64,000 bases of DNA, from the NCBI RefSeq assembly GCF_017355965.1, contig NZ_JAFIQW010000005.1:1-64000 (forward strand). The letters run 5' to 3'. The notes under the pieces are model-generated. The model was not told the DNA's origin, made no database searches, and worked only from the letters and a program-made list of their open reading frames with translations. Origin of the DNA: Desertivibrio insolitus (GTDB lineage Bacteria; Actinomycetota; Actinomycetes; Actinomycetales; Microbacteriaceae). Position 1 is the first letter of the stretch. Each line of letters starts with the position of its first letter. Both the position numbers and the translations under genes were made by a program. Of the stretch, positions 46,351 to 54,050 are shown piece after piece.

Positions 46351-47535
46351 ATGCTGTTCTCGCGCCGACCCGTGCGTCCCGAGGTCCGTCCGGCCCCGCA
46401 CCACTCGACGGATGCCGACGTGCCGCCGCCTCCCGCCGGGCTCTGGGCCGACAAGTTCGGCACCGTGGTGACCCGCACGATGCAGGTGCTCATCCTGCTC
46501 GTGGCGATCATCGCGTTCGTCTACGCCGCGATCGCGCTCCGGCTCGTGGTCATCCCGGTGCTGCTCGCGCTGATCGTCGGCGCCGCACTCGGGCCCCTCG
46601 TCGACGCGATGCACCGCCGGGGACTGTCGCGGGCGCTCGGCGCGGGGATCGTGCTGCTCGTGGCGCTGCTCGGTCTCGGCGGGCTCATCACCGGCATCGT
46701 CTTCGCGGTGCGCGCCCAGTGGCCCGCGCTCGTCGAGTCGGCCGGTCAGGGCATCGACCAGCTCCGCGACATCGCCGCGAACTTCGGCATCCCGACCGAC
46801 GAGCAGGCGATCAACGACGCCGTGCAGCAGGTGCAGGAGTTCCTCACGAGCTCCAGCTTCACGAGCGGCGCGATCGCCCAGGTCGGCAACGCCGTCGAGA
46901 TCATCACGGGCGCCGTGCTCTTCGCGTTCGTGCTCTTCTACTTCCTCCGCGACGGGGGCCCGATCTTCCAGTTCCTCACCCGCGCCTTCAAGGGCGAGTA
47001 CCGGGTGCGCGCCGACCGCAGCGGTCAGCGGGCCCTCGAGGTGCTCGGCGGCTACGTGCGCGGCACCGCCCTCGTCGCCCTCGTCGACGCCGTGTTCATC
47101 GGCATCGGGCTGCTGATCCTCGGCATCCCGCTCGCGCTGCCGCTGGCCGTGCTCGTCTTCATCTTCGCGTTCATCCCGATCGTCGGCGCGACGGCGGCGG
47201 GCGTCCTCGCCGCGCTCGTCGCGCTCGTCTCCGGCGGTCTCGTCGACGCCCTGTGGGTGACCGGCATCGTGATCGCCGTCAACCAGATCGAGGGCAACTT
47301 CCTGCAGCCGGTGCTGCTCGGCCGATCGCTGAAGCTGCACGCGCTCGTCGTGCTGCTCGCGATCACCGCCGGCACGATCCTCGCCGGCATCACCGGTGCG
47401 ATCCTCTCCGTGCCGCTCGTCGCCTGCGTCTGGGGCATCTACAAGGCGTGGCGCGGCGACGAGCACCCGCAGGGCACGATCGGCAAGCCCGAGGCGCGCC
47501 GCCGCACGGGAGGCGCCCCGCTCGTGGCGGAGTAG
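46351..47535 (+). CDS. AI-2E family transporter
   Basis: A 394-residue inner-membrane protein of the PerM/AI-2E superfamily with about eight helices: an N-terminal triplet, a soluble loop of about 80 residues (QWPALVESAGQGIDQLRDIA) and a C-terminal bundle. YFLRDGGPIFQFLTRAF, FIFAFIPIVGATAAGVLAAL and NQIEGNFLQPVLLGRSLKLH are family hallmarks. Members export diverse small molecules or ions, and few truly move AI-2. It ends at a perfect palindrome shared with the convergent LLM gene. Confidence 0.92.
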   Translation: MLFSRRPVRPEVRPAPHHSTDADVPPPPAGLWADKFGTVVTRTMQVLILLVAIIAFVYAAIALRLVVIPVLLALIVGAALGPLVDAMHRRGLSRALGAGIVLLVALLGLGGLITGIVFAVRAQWPALVESAGQGIDQLRDIAANFGIPTDEQAINDAVQQVQEFLTSSSFTSGAIAQVGNAVEIITGAVLFAFVLFYFLRDGGPIFQFLTRAFKGEYRVRADRSGQRALEVLGGYVRGTALVALVDAVFIGIGLLILGIPLALPLAVLVFIFAFIPIVGATAAGVLAALVALVSGGLVDALWVTGIVIAVNQIEGNFLQPVLLGRSLKLHALVVLLAITAGTILAGITGAILSVPLVACVWGIYKAWRGDEHPQGTIGKPEARRRTGGAPLVAE

Positions 47536-47541
47536 GCGGAA

Positions 47542-47583
47542 CACGAAGAGGGGCGGATGCCGCGGCATCCGCCCCTCTTCGTG
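47542..47583. terminator. Perfect 42-nt palindrome, bidirectional terminator
   Basis: The 21-nt arm CACGAAGAGGGGCGGATGCCG (47542-47562) is followed with no loop by its exact complement (47563-47583). It lies 6 nt after the AI-2E transporter stop and 12 nt before the convergent LLM stop. T-rich CTCTTC tracts occur on both sides. Confidence 0.85.
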
Positions 47584-47595
47584 CGTCCCGACGGG

Positions 47596-48570
47596 CTACA
47601 GGGCGCGCACCTTCTCCAGCAGCGGCTCGGCCACCTCGTCGAGGAAGCGGTCCTGCAGCTCGTCGCCGATCTGCACGAGGGCGATGTCGGTGAAGCCGGC
47701 GTCGACGAAGGGGCGCACGCTCTCCGCGAGCTCGTCGAGGTCGGGGCCGCACGCGATCTGCTCCGCGACGTCCTCCGGCCGCACGAACTTCGACGCTGCG
47801 TCGAACGCGGTCGTCGTCGGCAGGTCGGAGTTCACGAACCAGCCGCCCGCGAACCAGCGGAACTGCTCGTGGGCCCGGTGCACGGCCTCGTCCTTGTCCG
47901 GTCCCCACGAGATCGGGATCTGACCGATCTTGCGCGAGGCGGGGGCGTCGGCGTCGCGGGCGCTGTCCCAGCCCTTGATGATCTCCGCGTCGGGCTCGGT
48001 GGTGATCAGGTGCTCCGCGAGCGGGGCGAACCGCGCGATGGACTTCTCGCCCGAGACGGCGATGCCGATCGGCACGCCGCCCTCGGGGGCGTCCCAGATG
48101 CGCGTCGCCTCGGTGCGGAAGTAGTCGCCCTCCCACGTCACGAGGTCGCCGGTGAGCAGCTCCCGGATGAGGGTCACGGCCTCCTCGAGGCGGTCGTGGC
48201 GCTCGCGCACGTCGGGCCAGCCCTCGCCGATCGAGTGCTCGTTGAGGTTCTCTCCCGCGCCGAGCCCGAGGATGAAGCGCCCGTCGGCGAGCTGCTGGAT
48301 CGTCGCGGCCTTCTGCGCGACCACGGCGGGGTGGTACCGCATGATCGGCGAGGTGACGTAGGTCGCGAGCTCGACCCGTGAGGTGGCGTGCGCAACGGCG
48401 CCGAGCACGCTCCAGGCGTACGGGGCGTGGCCCTGGGACTCGAGCCAGGGGGAGAAGTGGTCGCTCGAGACCTCGAAGTCGAAGCCGCGCTCCTCCGCCT
48501 TGACGGCGTAGCGCACGAGGTCCTTCGGGCCGGACTGCTCGGTCATCAGGGTGTAGCCGAAGTTGGTCAT
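47596..48570 (-). CDS. F420-type LLM oxidoreductase
   Basis: A 324-residue luciferase-like TIM-barrel enzyme of the F420-dependent glucose-6-phosphate dehydrogenase-like branch (TIGR03557-type). FEVSSDHFSPWLESQGHAPY, ATYVTSPIMRYHPAVVAQKA and LGLGAGENLNEHSIGEGWPD are typical. FGSTALV-like F420 contacts cannot be checked by eye. The ATG at 48570 follows GGAAGGCGAGA. The substrate is unknown. It converges on the AI-2E transporter. Confidence 0.9.
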   Translation of the reverse strand: MTNFGYTLMTEQSGPKDLVRYAVKAEERGFDFEVSSDHFSPWLESQGHAPYAWSVLGAVAHATSRVELATYVTSPIMRYHPAVVAQKAATIQQLADGRFILGLGAGENLNEHSIGEGWPDVRERHDRLEEAVTLIRELLTGDLVTWEGDYFRTEATRIWDAPEGGVPIGIAVSGEKSIARFAPLAEHLITTEPDAEIIKGWDSARDADAPASRKIGQIPISWGPDKDEAVHRAHEQFRWFAGGWFVNSDLPTTTAFDAASKFVRPEDVAEQIACGPDLDELAESVRPFVDAGFTDIALVQIGDELQDRFLDEVAEPLLEKVRAL

Positions 48571-48604
48571 TCTCGCCTTCCGGTTCGGTGGATCGCGGGC
48601 GCGA

Positions 48605-48949
48605 TCACTTCTTGAGGGGGTCGTGCCCCCAGTTCATGAGGGAGTAGCGCCAGCGGGAGTGCTCGACGTCGTCCTCCGGGCCGCCCTGGGCCAGGTGCCG
48701 GTGCACGTAGCCGACGACCTTCTTCATCGCCTTCAGGTCGTCCTCGCCGAGGTCGCCCTTCTTCTTGTCGAGCAGTTCGACGATGTGCCGGCCCATCTCG
48801 TGGCCGACCGCCTCCCCGCCGTCCTTGCTCATCCCCACCGACTGCGACTCCTCGGTCTGCAGCCACTTCTCGATCTGCGACCGGGTCATGTTCACCGCGT
48901 CGTCGAAATCCTTCACGACCGCGTCGCGGTCGAGTTCGTCGTTCGCCAT
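48605..48949 (-). CDS. DUF3140 family protein
   Basis: 114 residues. VVKDFDDAVNMTRSQIEKWL, ESQSVGMSKDGGEAVGHEMG and RRHLAQ-type C-terminal SRWRYSLMNWGHDPLKK match DUF3140, a small soluble family that resembles DNA-binding or stress proteins but has no proven role. The ATG at 48949 begins MANDELDRDAVVKDF. It is divergent from the VIT1 gene, with 51 bp between starts. Confidence 0.88.
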   Translation of the reverse strand: MANDELDRDAVVKDFDDAVNMTRSQIEKWLQTEESQSVGMSKDGGEAVGHEMGRHIVELLDKKKGDLGEDDLKAMKKVVGYVHRHLAQGGPEDDVEHSRWRYSLMNWGHDPLKK

Positions 48950-49000
48950 GGTTCGAACGCTGCCAAGGCCTGCTGGGAGGGCCGTGGGACAATGGTGAGT

Positions 49001-50077
49001 GTGACCGCCACACGCCAGCAGCCACGCCCCGCCGACATCCGTCGCTGGCGCCAGTACCTCGCCGACGAGCAGGCGGAGGCCGCCGTGTACCGCGATCTGG
49101 CGGGCCGTCGCACGGGCGAGGAGCGCGAGATCCTGCTCGCCCTCGCCGAGGCGGAGGGGCGGCACGAGGCGCACTGGCGGCAACTGCTCGGCGACCAGGC
49201 CGGCCGGCCCCGCAAGGGCGACCTGCGCACCCGGATGCTCGGCTTCCTCGCCCGCCGCTTCGGCAGCGTCTTCGTGCTCGCGCTCGCGCAGCGGGCCGAG
49301 TCCCGGTCGCCGTACGAGCAGGACGCGGATGCCACCGATGCGATGGCCGCCGACGAGCGCATCCACGCCGAGGTCGTCCGCAGCCTCGCGGCCCGCGGTC
49401 GTGCGCGCATCTCGGGCACCTTCCGGGCTGCGGTGTTCGGCGCGAACGACGGCCTCGTCTCGAACCTCGCGCTCGTGGCCGGCGTCGGCGCGAGCGGGCT
49501 GCCCGCGCAGGCCGTGCTGCTGACGGGCGTGGCGGGCCTCCTCTCCGGTGCGCTGTCGATGGGCGCCGGCGAGTACGTGTCGGTGCGGTCGCAGCGGGAG
49601 CTGCACGAGGCATCCACCCCCGACCCTCGCGCCCGGCGCGCCGTGCCGCACCTCGACGTCGACGCCAACGAGCTCGCCCTCGTCTACCGCGCGCGCGGCA
49701 TGAGCCAGGCGGATGCCACCGAGCACGCGCGACAGATGCTCGCGGGCCTCGCGCCGGTGACCGGCTCCACGCCCATCCAGCGAGAGGAGCACGACACGAT
49801 CGGCTCGGCGACCGGTGCCGCGCTGTCGAGCTTCGGCTTCTTCGCATCCGGCGCGCTCGTGCCGATCCTGCCCTACCTCTTCGGGCTTACCGGGCTCTCC
49901 GCGGTCGTCACGGCCGCGGTGCTCGTCGGGCTCGCCCTGCTCGCGACCGGATCGATCGTCGGCGTGCTCTCGGGCGCCCCGCCGCTGCTGCGCGCGCTGC
50001 GCCAGCTCGCGATCGGCTACGGCGCCGCGGCCGTCACCTATCTGCTCGGGCTCGCCTTCGGCACGACGCTCGGTTGA
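49001..50077 (+). CDS. VIT1/CCC1-family transporter with ferritin-like N-terminus
   Basis: 358 residues. The N-terminal ~140 residues are a rubrerythrin/ferritin-like helical domain with Glu/His pairs (AEAAVYRDLAGRRTGEEREI, LALAEAEGRHEAHWRQLL). The C-terminus is the VIT1/CCC1 membrane domain: AVFGANDGLVSNLALVAGVG and SGALSMGAGEYVSVRSQREL. The family moves Fe2+ or Mn2+ out of the cytosol. I take GTG at 49001 because GACAAT lies 7 nt upstream; ATG 48992 and GTG 48995 are alternatives. Confidence 0.9.
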   Translation: MTATRQQPRPADIRRWRQYLADEQAEAAVYRDLAGRRTGEEREILLALAEAEGRHEAHWRQLLGDQAGRPRKGDLRTRMLGFLARRFGSVFVLALAQRAESRSPYEQDADATDAMAADERIHAEVVRSLAARGRARISGTFRAAVFGANDGLVSNLALVAGVGASGLPAQAVLLTGVAGLLSGALSMGAGEYVSVRSQRELHEASTPDPRARRAVPHLDVDANELALVYRARGMSQADATEHARQMLAGLAPVTGSTPIQREEHDTIGSATGAALSSFGFFASGALVPILPYLFGLTGLSAVVTAAVLVGLALLATGSIVGVLSGAPPLLRALRQLAIGYGAAAVTYLLGLAFGTTLG

Positions 50078-50121
50078 GCGCTCTCTCCGCCGACGCTCAG
50101 GCTGACGTCGGCGGTGCTTCG

Positions 50122-50127
50122 TATGGT
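50122..50127 (+). promoter_or_regulatory. -10 hexamer of the DUF3072-DedA unit
   Basis: TATGGT, a 6-nt spacer (CGAGGC), then ATG at 50134. Confidence 0.48.
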
Positions 50128-50133
50128 CGAGGC

Positions 50134-50382
50134 ATGAGCGACGACAGCGCGAACAAGGACCACTCAGGCGACACCCTCGGCGGCTCGCCCGAGCCCGGCA
50201 ACACCGCCGCGAAGGACCCGAGCGACTGGGTCACCGGCGACGAGCCGATGACAGGCGCCCAGCGGAGCTACCTCGACACGCTCGCCCGCGAAGCGGGGGA
50301 GGAGCTCTCGGCCGACCTCACCAAGGCCGAGGCCAGCGAGCACATCGAGCGGCTGCAGTCGAAGACCGGCCGCGGCGAGTGA
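50134..50382 (+). CDS. DUF3072 family protein
   Basis: 82 residues. The C-terminal half, EPMTGAQRSYLDTLAREAGE followed by LTKAEASEHIERLQ, is the DUF3072 motif, a short helical element also found attached to DNA-associated proteins. The N-terminus is disordered and acidic. It ends 7 nt before the DedA gene and is probably cotranscribed with it. Confidence 0.88.
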   Translation: MSDDSANKDHSGDTLGGSPEPGNTAAKDPSDWVTGDEPMTGAQRSYLDTLAREAGEELSADLTKAEASEHIERLQSKTGRGE

Positions 50383-50389
50383 GCCGCAG

Positions 50390-51037
50390 GTGATCCTCGC
50401 CAGCCAGGGCGTAGAGAACCTCGACGGCCTCCTCGGGGTCGCGGCGCGCATCATCTCCGCCCTCGGCGAGGTCGGCGTGGGGCTGCTCACGCTGATCGAG
50501 ACGGTGTTCCCGCCCATCCCCAGCGAGGTCATCCTGCCGCTGGCGGGATTCATCGCGCGGCAGGGCGACCTCAACGTCGTGCTCGTGTGGGGGCTCGCGA
50601 CGCTCGGCGCCTATCTCGGCGCGTTGATCCTCTACGAACTCGGGCGTGTGGTGGGCGAGAAGCGCACCGTCGACGCCCTGTCGAAGCTCCCGCTCGTCGA
50701 CCGCGAGGACTTCGAGAAGGCGTCGGGCTGGTTCCACCGGCACGGGCGCTCGGCCGTGTTCTTCGGCCGGCTGATCCCCGGCGTGCGCAGTCTCATCTCG
50801 CTGCCCGCCGGCGCGCAGAAGATGCCGTACCTGACGTTCACGCTCTTCACCGTGCTGGGCAGTGGGCTGTGGAACGGGCTGCTCGTGGGCGCCGGCTATC
50901 TGCTCGGCAGCCAGTACGAGCTCGTCGACCAGTACTCGCAGGTGCTCGACTACGTCGTGATCGCCGCGGTCGTCGGCGTCGTCGGCTGGCTCGTCGTGCG
51001 GCGGCTCCGGCGCCGGCGCGAAGAACGCGCCCACTGA
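50390..51037 (+). CDS. DedA-family membrane protein
   Basis: A 215-residue inner-membrane protein. LIETVFPPIPSEVILPLAGF is the re-entrant loop, and FFGRLIPGVRSLISLPAGAQ holds the conserved arginines of the DedA/VTT fold, now known to include lipid flippases such as those for undecaprenyl phosphate. About five helices are followed by a basic tail RRLRRRREERAH. The start is GTG at 50390. A role in lipid-carrier recycling would suit a cell-wall polymer maker, but is inference. Confidence 0.92.
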   Translation: MILASQGVENLDGLLGVAARIISALGEVGVGLLTLIETVFPPIPSEVILPLAGFIARQGDLNVVLVWGLATLGAYLGALILYELGRVVGEKRTVDALSKLPLVDREDFEKASGWFHRHGRSAVFFGRLIPGVRSLISLPAGAQKMPYLTFTLFTVLGSGLWNGLLVGAGYLLGSQYELVDQYSQVLDYVVIAAVVGVVGWLVVRRLRRRREERAH

Positions 51038-51140
51038 CCGTCGCACCCGCCGACGTGCCTTGAGGGCGCTCCCAGCCGCCGTTCAGACCGTGCGGACTCG
51101 GCGTCCCTACGCTCGGAGCACCGACCCGAAGGAGACTGAC

Positions 51141-51956
51141 ATGGGATGGCTCGACCGACTGCTCGGACGTGAGAGCAGCACCACCCCGCCGCCCCCGGCC
51201 CCCGACTACGCGCAGCCGGGATACCGGCAGGGCTACGGCCAGCCCCAGCAGGGCTACGGACAGCAGGGCTACGGGCAGGATGGCGGCCCGTTCGGGCAGC
51301 AGCGCCCCCGCTCGACGGGTGGCCGCAGCGAGGACGAGATCGCCGTCGAGCGCTACCGCTATCTGCTGCGCACGGCGCCCCCCGAGACCATCGAGCAGGT
51401 GCACGAGGAAGCGTTCTCCAAGCTCACGCCGGAGCAGCGCCGGATGGTGTTCGACGAGCTCAGCCGCGACGCCCCGGCCGGAGAGGCGCCCCGCGGCGAG
51501 GACCCGCGGAGCCTCGCACAGGCGGCGACGCGCTCCGAGCTCCGTCAGCCCGGCATGCTCGAGCGCTCGTTCGGCGGTGGCGGAGGCTACGGCCGAGGCG
51601 GATACGGCGGCGGCATGATGGGCCGCGGCGGTCCCGGCTTCGGCAGCATGCTCGGCGCCTCGCTGCTCGGCACCGTCGCGGGCTACGTCGTCGGTTCCGC
51701 GCTCGTCAGCGCCTTCATTCCCGACAACATCGGCTACGACGACCAGGCGGCGGACGCGGGCGACGGCGGGGACGCCGGTGCGGACGGCGGCGATGCCGGA
51801 GCAGAGGGCGGCGACGCGGGAGCGGACGCCGGTGACGCAGCAGGCGCCGACTTCGGCGGTGGCGGCGACTTCGGCGGAGGGGACTTCGGGGGCGGCGACT
51901 TCGGTGGCGGCTTCGGCGACTTCGGCGGAGGCGACTTCGGGGGCGGCGACTTCTAG
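51141..51956 (+). CDS. Low-complexity protein with QGYGQ and DFGGG tracts
   Basis: A 271-residue protein beginning MGWLDRLLGRESS. Residues ~25-55 are Gln/Gly/Tyr-rich (QGYGQPQQGYGQQGYGQDGG), resembling prion-like low-complexity tracts. A helical middle (EDEIAVERYRYLLRTAPPET, KLTPEQRRMVFDELSRD) is followed by a Gly/Met/Arg-rich stretch and one hydrophobic segment (MLGASLLGTVAGYVVGSAL). The tail is repetitive and acidic: GGDAGADGGDAGAEGGDAGA, then DFGGG units to the end. The ATG at 51141 follows GAAGGAGACTGAC. Similar architectures occur in actinobacterial hypothetical proteins of unknown role. Confidence 0.75.
   Translation: MGWLDRLLGRESSTTPPPPAPDYAQPGYRQGYGQPQQGYGQQGYGQDGGPFGQQRPRSTGGRSEDEIAVERYRYLLRTAPPETIEQVHEEAFSKLTPEQRRMVFDELSRDAPAGEAPRGEDPRSLAQAATRSELRQPGMLERSFGGGGGYGRGGYGGGMMGRGGPGFGSMLGASLLGTVAGYVVGSALVSAFIPDNIGYDDQAADAGDGGDAGADGGDAGAEGGDAGADAGDAAGADFGGGGDFGGGDFGGGDFGGGFGDFGGGDFGGGDF
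51844..51953 (+). repeat. DFGGG-coding tandem repeats
   Basis: Imperfect repeats of GGCGACTTCGG followed by CGG or GGG encode the C-terminal GGGDFGGGDF tract. Copy number probably varies by slippage. Confidence 0.7.
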
Positions 51957-51976
51957 CCGCGGCACAAGGTCGAGGG

Positions 51977-52012
51977 GAGAGGGGCGGATGCCACGCGGCA
52001 TCCGCCCCTCTC
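51977..52012. terminator. Bidirectional hairpin between the DFGGG protein and fadD
   Basis: Perfect 16-bp arms GAGAGGGGCGGATGCC (51977-51992) and its complement (51997-52012) with loop ACGC, between two convergent stops. Confidence 0.82.
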
Positions 52013-52018
52013 GTCCCT

Positions 52019-53704
52019 TCAGCCCCGCGCCAGCAGGCCCTCGCGCACCTTCTTGCGCAGCACCTTGCCGATGAGGGAGCGCGGCAGTTCGTTGACGACC
52101 TCGACGCGGCGCGGCACCTTGTACGGGGTGAGCCGCTCCCGGGCGAACGCCCGGAGCGCCTCGGGGTCGACGGTCGCGCCGGGCTCGACGACGATCGCGG
52201 CCACCACGTCCTCACCGCTGTGCTGCGAGGGCAACCCGACGACCGCGGCATCCGCGACGCCGGGGAAGAGCTTGATCGCGTCCTCGACCTCGCTCGGGGC
52301 GACGTTGAAGCCGCCGGTGATGATGAGCTCCTTGATGCGGTCGACGACCCGCACGAAGCCCTCCTCGTCGAGCGTCACGATGTCGCCGGTGCGGAACCAG
52401 CCGTCGGCGAAGACGGCGGCGCTCTCGTCGGGCTTGCGCCAGTAGCCGCTGAAGACCTGGGGGCCGCGCACGAGCAGCTCGCCCTCCTCGCCGATCGCGC
52501 GGTCGGAGCTGGGGTCCTCCGGGTCGACGACGCGCACGTCGGTGCCGGGCAGCGGCAGCCCCACCGTGCCGGCCTTGCGGCTGGGTGCGACCGGGTTCGC
52601 CATGAGCACGGGCGAGGTCTCGCTCAGGCCGTAGCCCTCCACGAGGTAGCCGCCGGTGCGCTCCTCCCACGGCTCGACGACGTCCTGACGGAGCGGCATC
52701 GCGCCGGAGATCGCGATCCGGATGCCGTCGAGCGAGACGCCGCGACGGTCGGCCTCGGCCGTGAGCCGCTCGTAGATCGGCGGCACCGCGGGCAGGAAGG
52801 TCGGCGGGTGCTTCTTGATGGCCTTGAGCACGAGGTCGGGGTCGAAGCGGGGGAAGAGCACGAGGCGCGCGCCCATCGACATCGCGAAGGTCAGGCAGAG
52901 CGTGAGGCCGTAGGCGTGGAACATCGGCAGGACGGCGTAGACGACGCTCGTGCCGCGCGGGATCGTCGGCACCCAGGCGCGTGCCTGCGCGGCGTTGGCG
53001 CTGAGGTTGAGGTGGGTGAGCACGGCGCCCTTGGGGGAGCCGGTCGTGCCGCTCGTGTACTGGATGAGCGCGATGTCCTCGGCGGCCGGGGCGGGGTGCG
53101 CCGGGTCGAGGGCGGGGGAGCCGACGAGCTTCTCCCACGTCGTGGTGCCGCTGACCCTCGTCGTGAGCGCGGCCCGGGACTCCCGCGCCTTCGCGATCGG
53201 TAGCCGCAGCAGGGCGCGCATGCGCAAGGGCATCGAGCGCGTGACGTTAACCGAAACGATGCTCTCCACCGCGACATCCGCGGGGAAGGCCTGGATCGTC
53301 TCGACGACCTTGTCCCAGGCGATGACGACCTTCGCGCCGTGGTCCTCGAACTGGTGGCGGAGCTCGCGCGCTGTGTACAGCGGGTTGTGCTCGACGACGA
53401 TCGCGCCGAGCCGCAGCACGGCGTAGAACGCGACGATGTGCTGCGGGCAGTTCGGCAGCACGAGCGCGACGGGGTCGCCCTTCGTGACGCCGAGCCTGCG
53501 GAGCCCCTCGGCGGCGCGCTCGATCTGCTCGCCGAGCTCGCGGTAGGTGGTCTCCGCGCCGAAGAACTCGAGCGCGACGCTGCCCGGGTACTGCCGCGCG
53601 GAACCCTCGACGATGTCGTAGAGCGATCCCGTGGGGAGCTCGAGCTCGGTCGGCACCCCCTCGGCGTAACTCGCGAGCCAGGGCCGGGGCGTTCCGATCG
53701 TCAC
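52019..53704 (-). CDS. Long-chain fatty-acid-CoA ligase (FadD-like)
   Basis: A 561-residue ANL-superfamily enzyme that activates a carboxylic acid with ATP and joins it to CoA. IQYTSGTTGSPKGAVLTHLN is the AMP-binding P-loop, ISGAMPLRQDVVEPWEERTG and GYGLSETSPVLMANP follow, and the C-terminal NELPRSLIGKVLRKKVRE holds the catalytic Lys. The family members closest in pattern use medium- or long-chain fatty acids. GTG at 53704 with TAAAGT 6 nt upstream. It stands alone, and no beta-oxidation genes adjoin it. Confidence 0.92.
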   Translation of the reverse strand: MTIGTPRPWLASYAEGVPTELELPTGSLYDIVEGSARQYPGSVALEFFGAETTYRELGEQIERAAEGLRRLGVTKGDPVALVLPNCPQHIVAFYAVLRLGAIVVEHNPLYTARELRHQFEDHGAKVVIAWDKVVETIQAFPADVAVESIVSVNVTRSMPLRMRALLRLPIAKARESRAALTTRVSGTTTWEKLVGSPALDPAHPAPAAEDIALIQYTSGTTGSPKGAVLTHLNLSANAAQARAWVPTIPRGTSVVYAVLPMFHAYGLTLCLTFAMSMGARLVLFPRFDPDLVLKAIKKHPPTFLPAVPPIYERLTAEADRRGVSLDGIRIAISGAMPLRQDVVEPWEERTGGYLVEGYGLSETSPVLMANPVAPSRKAGTVGLPLPGTDVRVVDPEDPSSDRAIGEEGELLVRGPQVFSGYWRKPDESAAVFADGWFRTGDIVTLDEEGFVRVVDRIKELIITGGFNVAPSEVEDAIKLFPGVADAAVVGLPSQHSGEDVVAAIVVEPGATVDPEALRAFARERLTPYKVPRRVEVVNELPRSLIGKVLRKKVREGLLARG

Positions 53705-53710
53705 GCGATC

Positions 53711-53716
53711 ACTTTA
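53711..53716 (-). promoter_or_regulatory. -10 hexamer of fadD, leaderless type
   Basis: TAAAGT on the minus strand, a 6-nt spacer (GATCGC), then GTG at 53704. Confidence 0.5.
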
Positions 53717-53727
53717 CGGAACGTCGG

Positions 53728-53943
53728 TCAGTCGACGACCTCGCCCTGCTCGCGGATGTACTGCTTGTCGTCGTCGCTCAGGTACGCCGGCACGTCGACG
53801 CCCTTCGACGTCGTCGCCTCGATCTCGCTGATGACGTCGGCGGGCACCGCGTCGTCGAGGTTGTCCGTCAGGGAGTGCTTCGCGTCGATGCTCAGGTTGG
53901 GCCACCAGGCCTCGACGGGCGGAAGGGCGTTCTCGTCTGCCAT
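53728..53943 (-). CDS. Small hypothetical protein (71 aa)
   Basis: Soluble and acidic: MADENALPPVEAWWPNLSID, then VISEIEATTSKGVDVPAYLS and the end IREQGEVVD. The pattern looks like a compact helical domain, and similar short proteins are conserved in actinobacteria without assigned function. ATG at 53943 with TATCGT 7 nt upstream. It lies directly upstream of fadD on the same strand, but fadD has its own promoter-like hexamer in the gap. Confidence 0.72.
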   Translation of the reverse strand: MADENALPPVEAWWPNLSIDAKHSLTDNLDDAVPADVISEIEATTSKGVDVPAYLSDDDKQYIREQGEVVD

Positions 53944-53950
53944 GGTCCCG

Positions 53951-53956
53951 ACGATA
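53951..53956 (-). promoter_or_regulatory. -10 hexamer of the 71-residue protein gene
   Basis: TATCGT on the minus strand, a 7-nt spacer (CGGGACC), then ATG at 53943. Confidence 0.45.
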
Positions 53957-54050
53957 CGCGGGCGTCCCCACGCCGCCCCTGTCGTTCAGCGGATGCTGAG
54001 ACTTCTTCCCCGCAGGTGTCCGTCGCAGCCGCACGGGGAATAGTGGGGAC

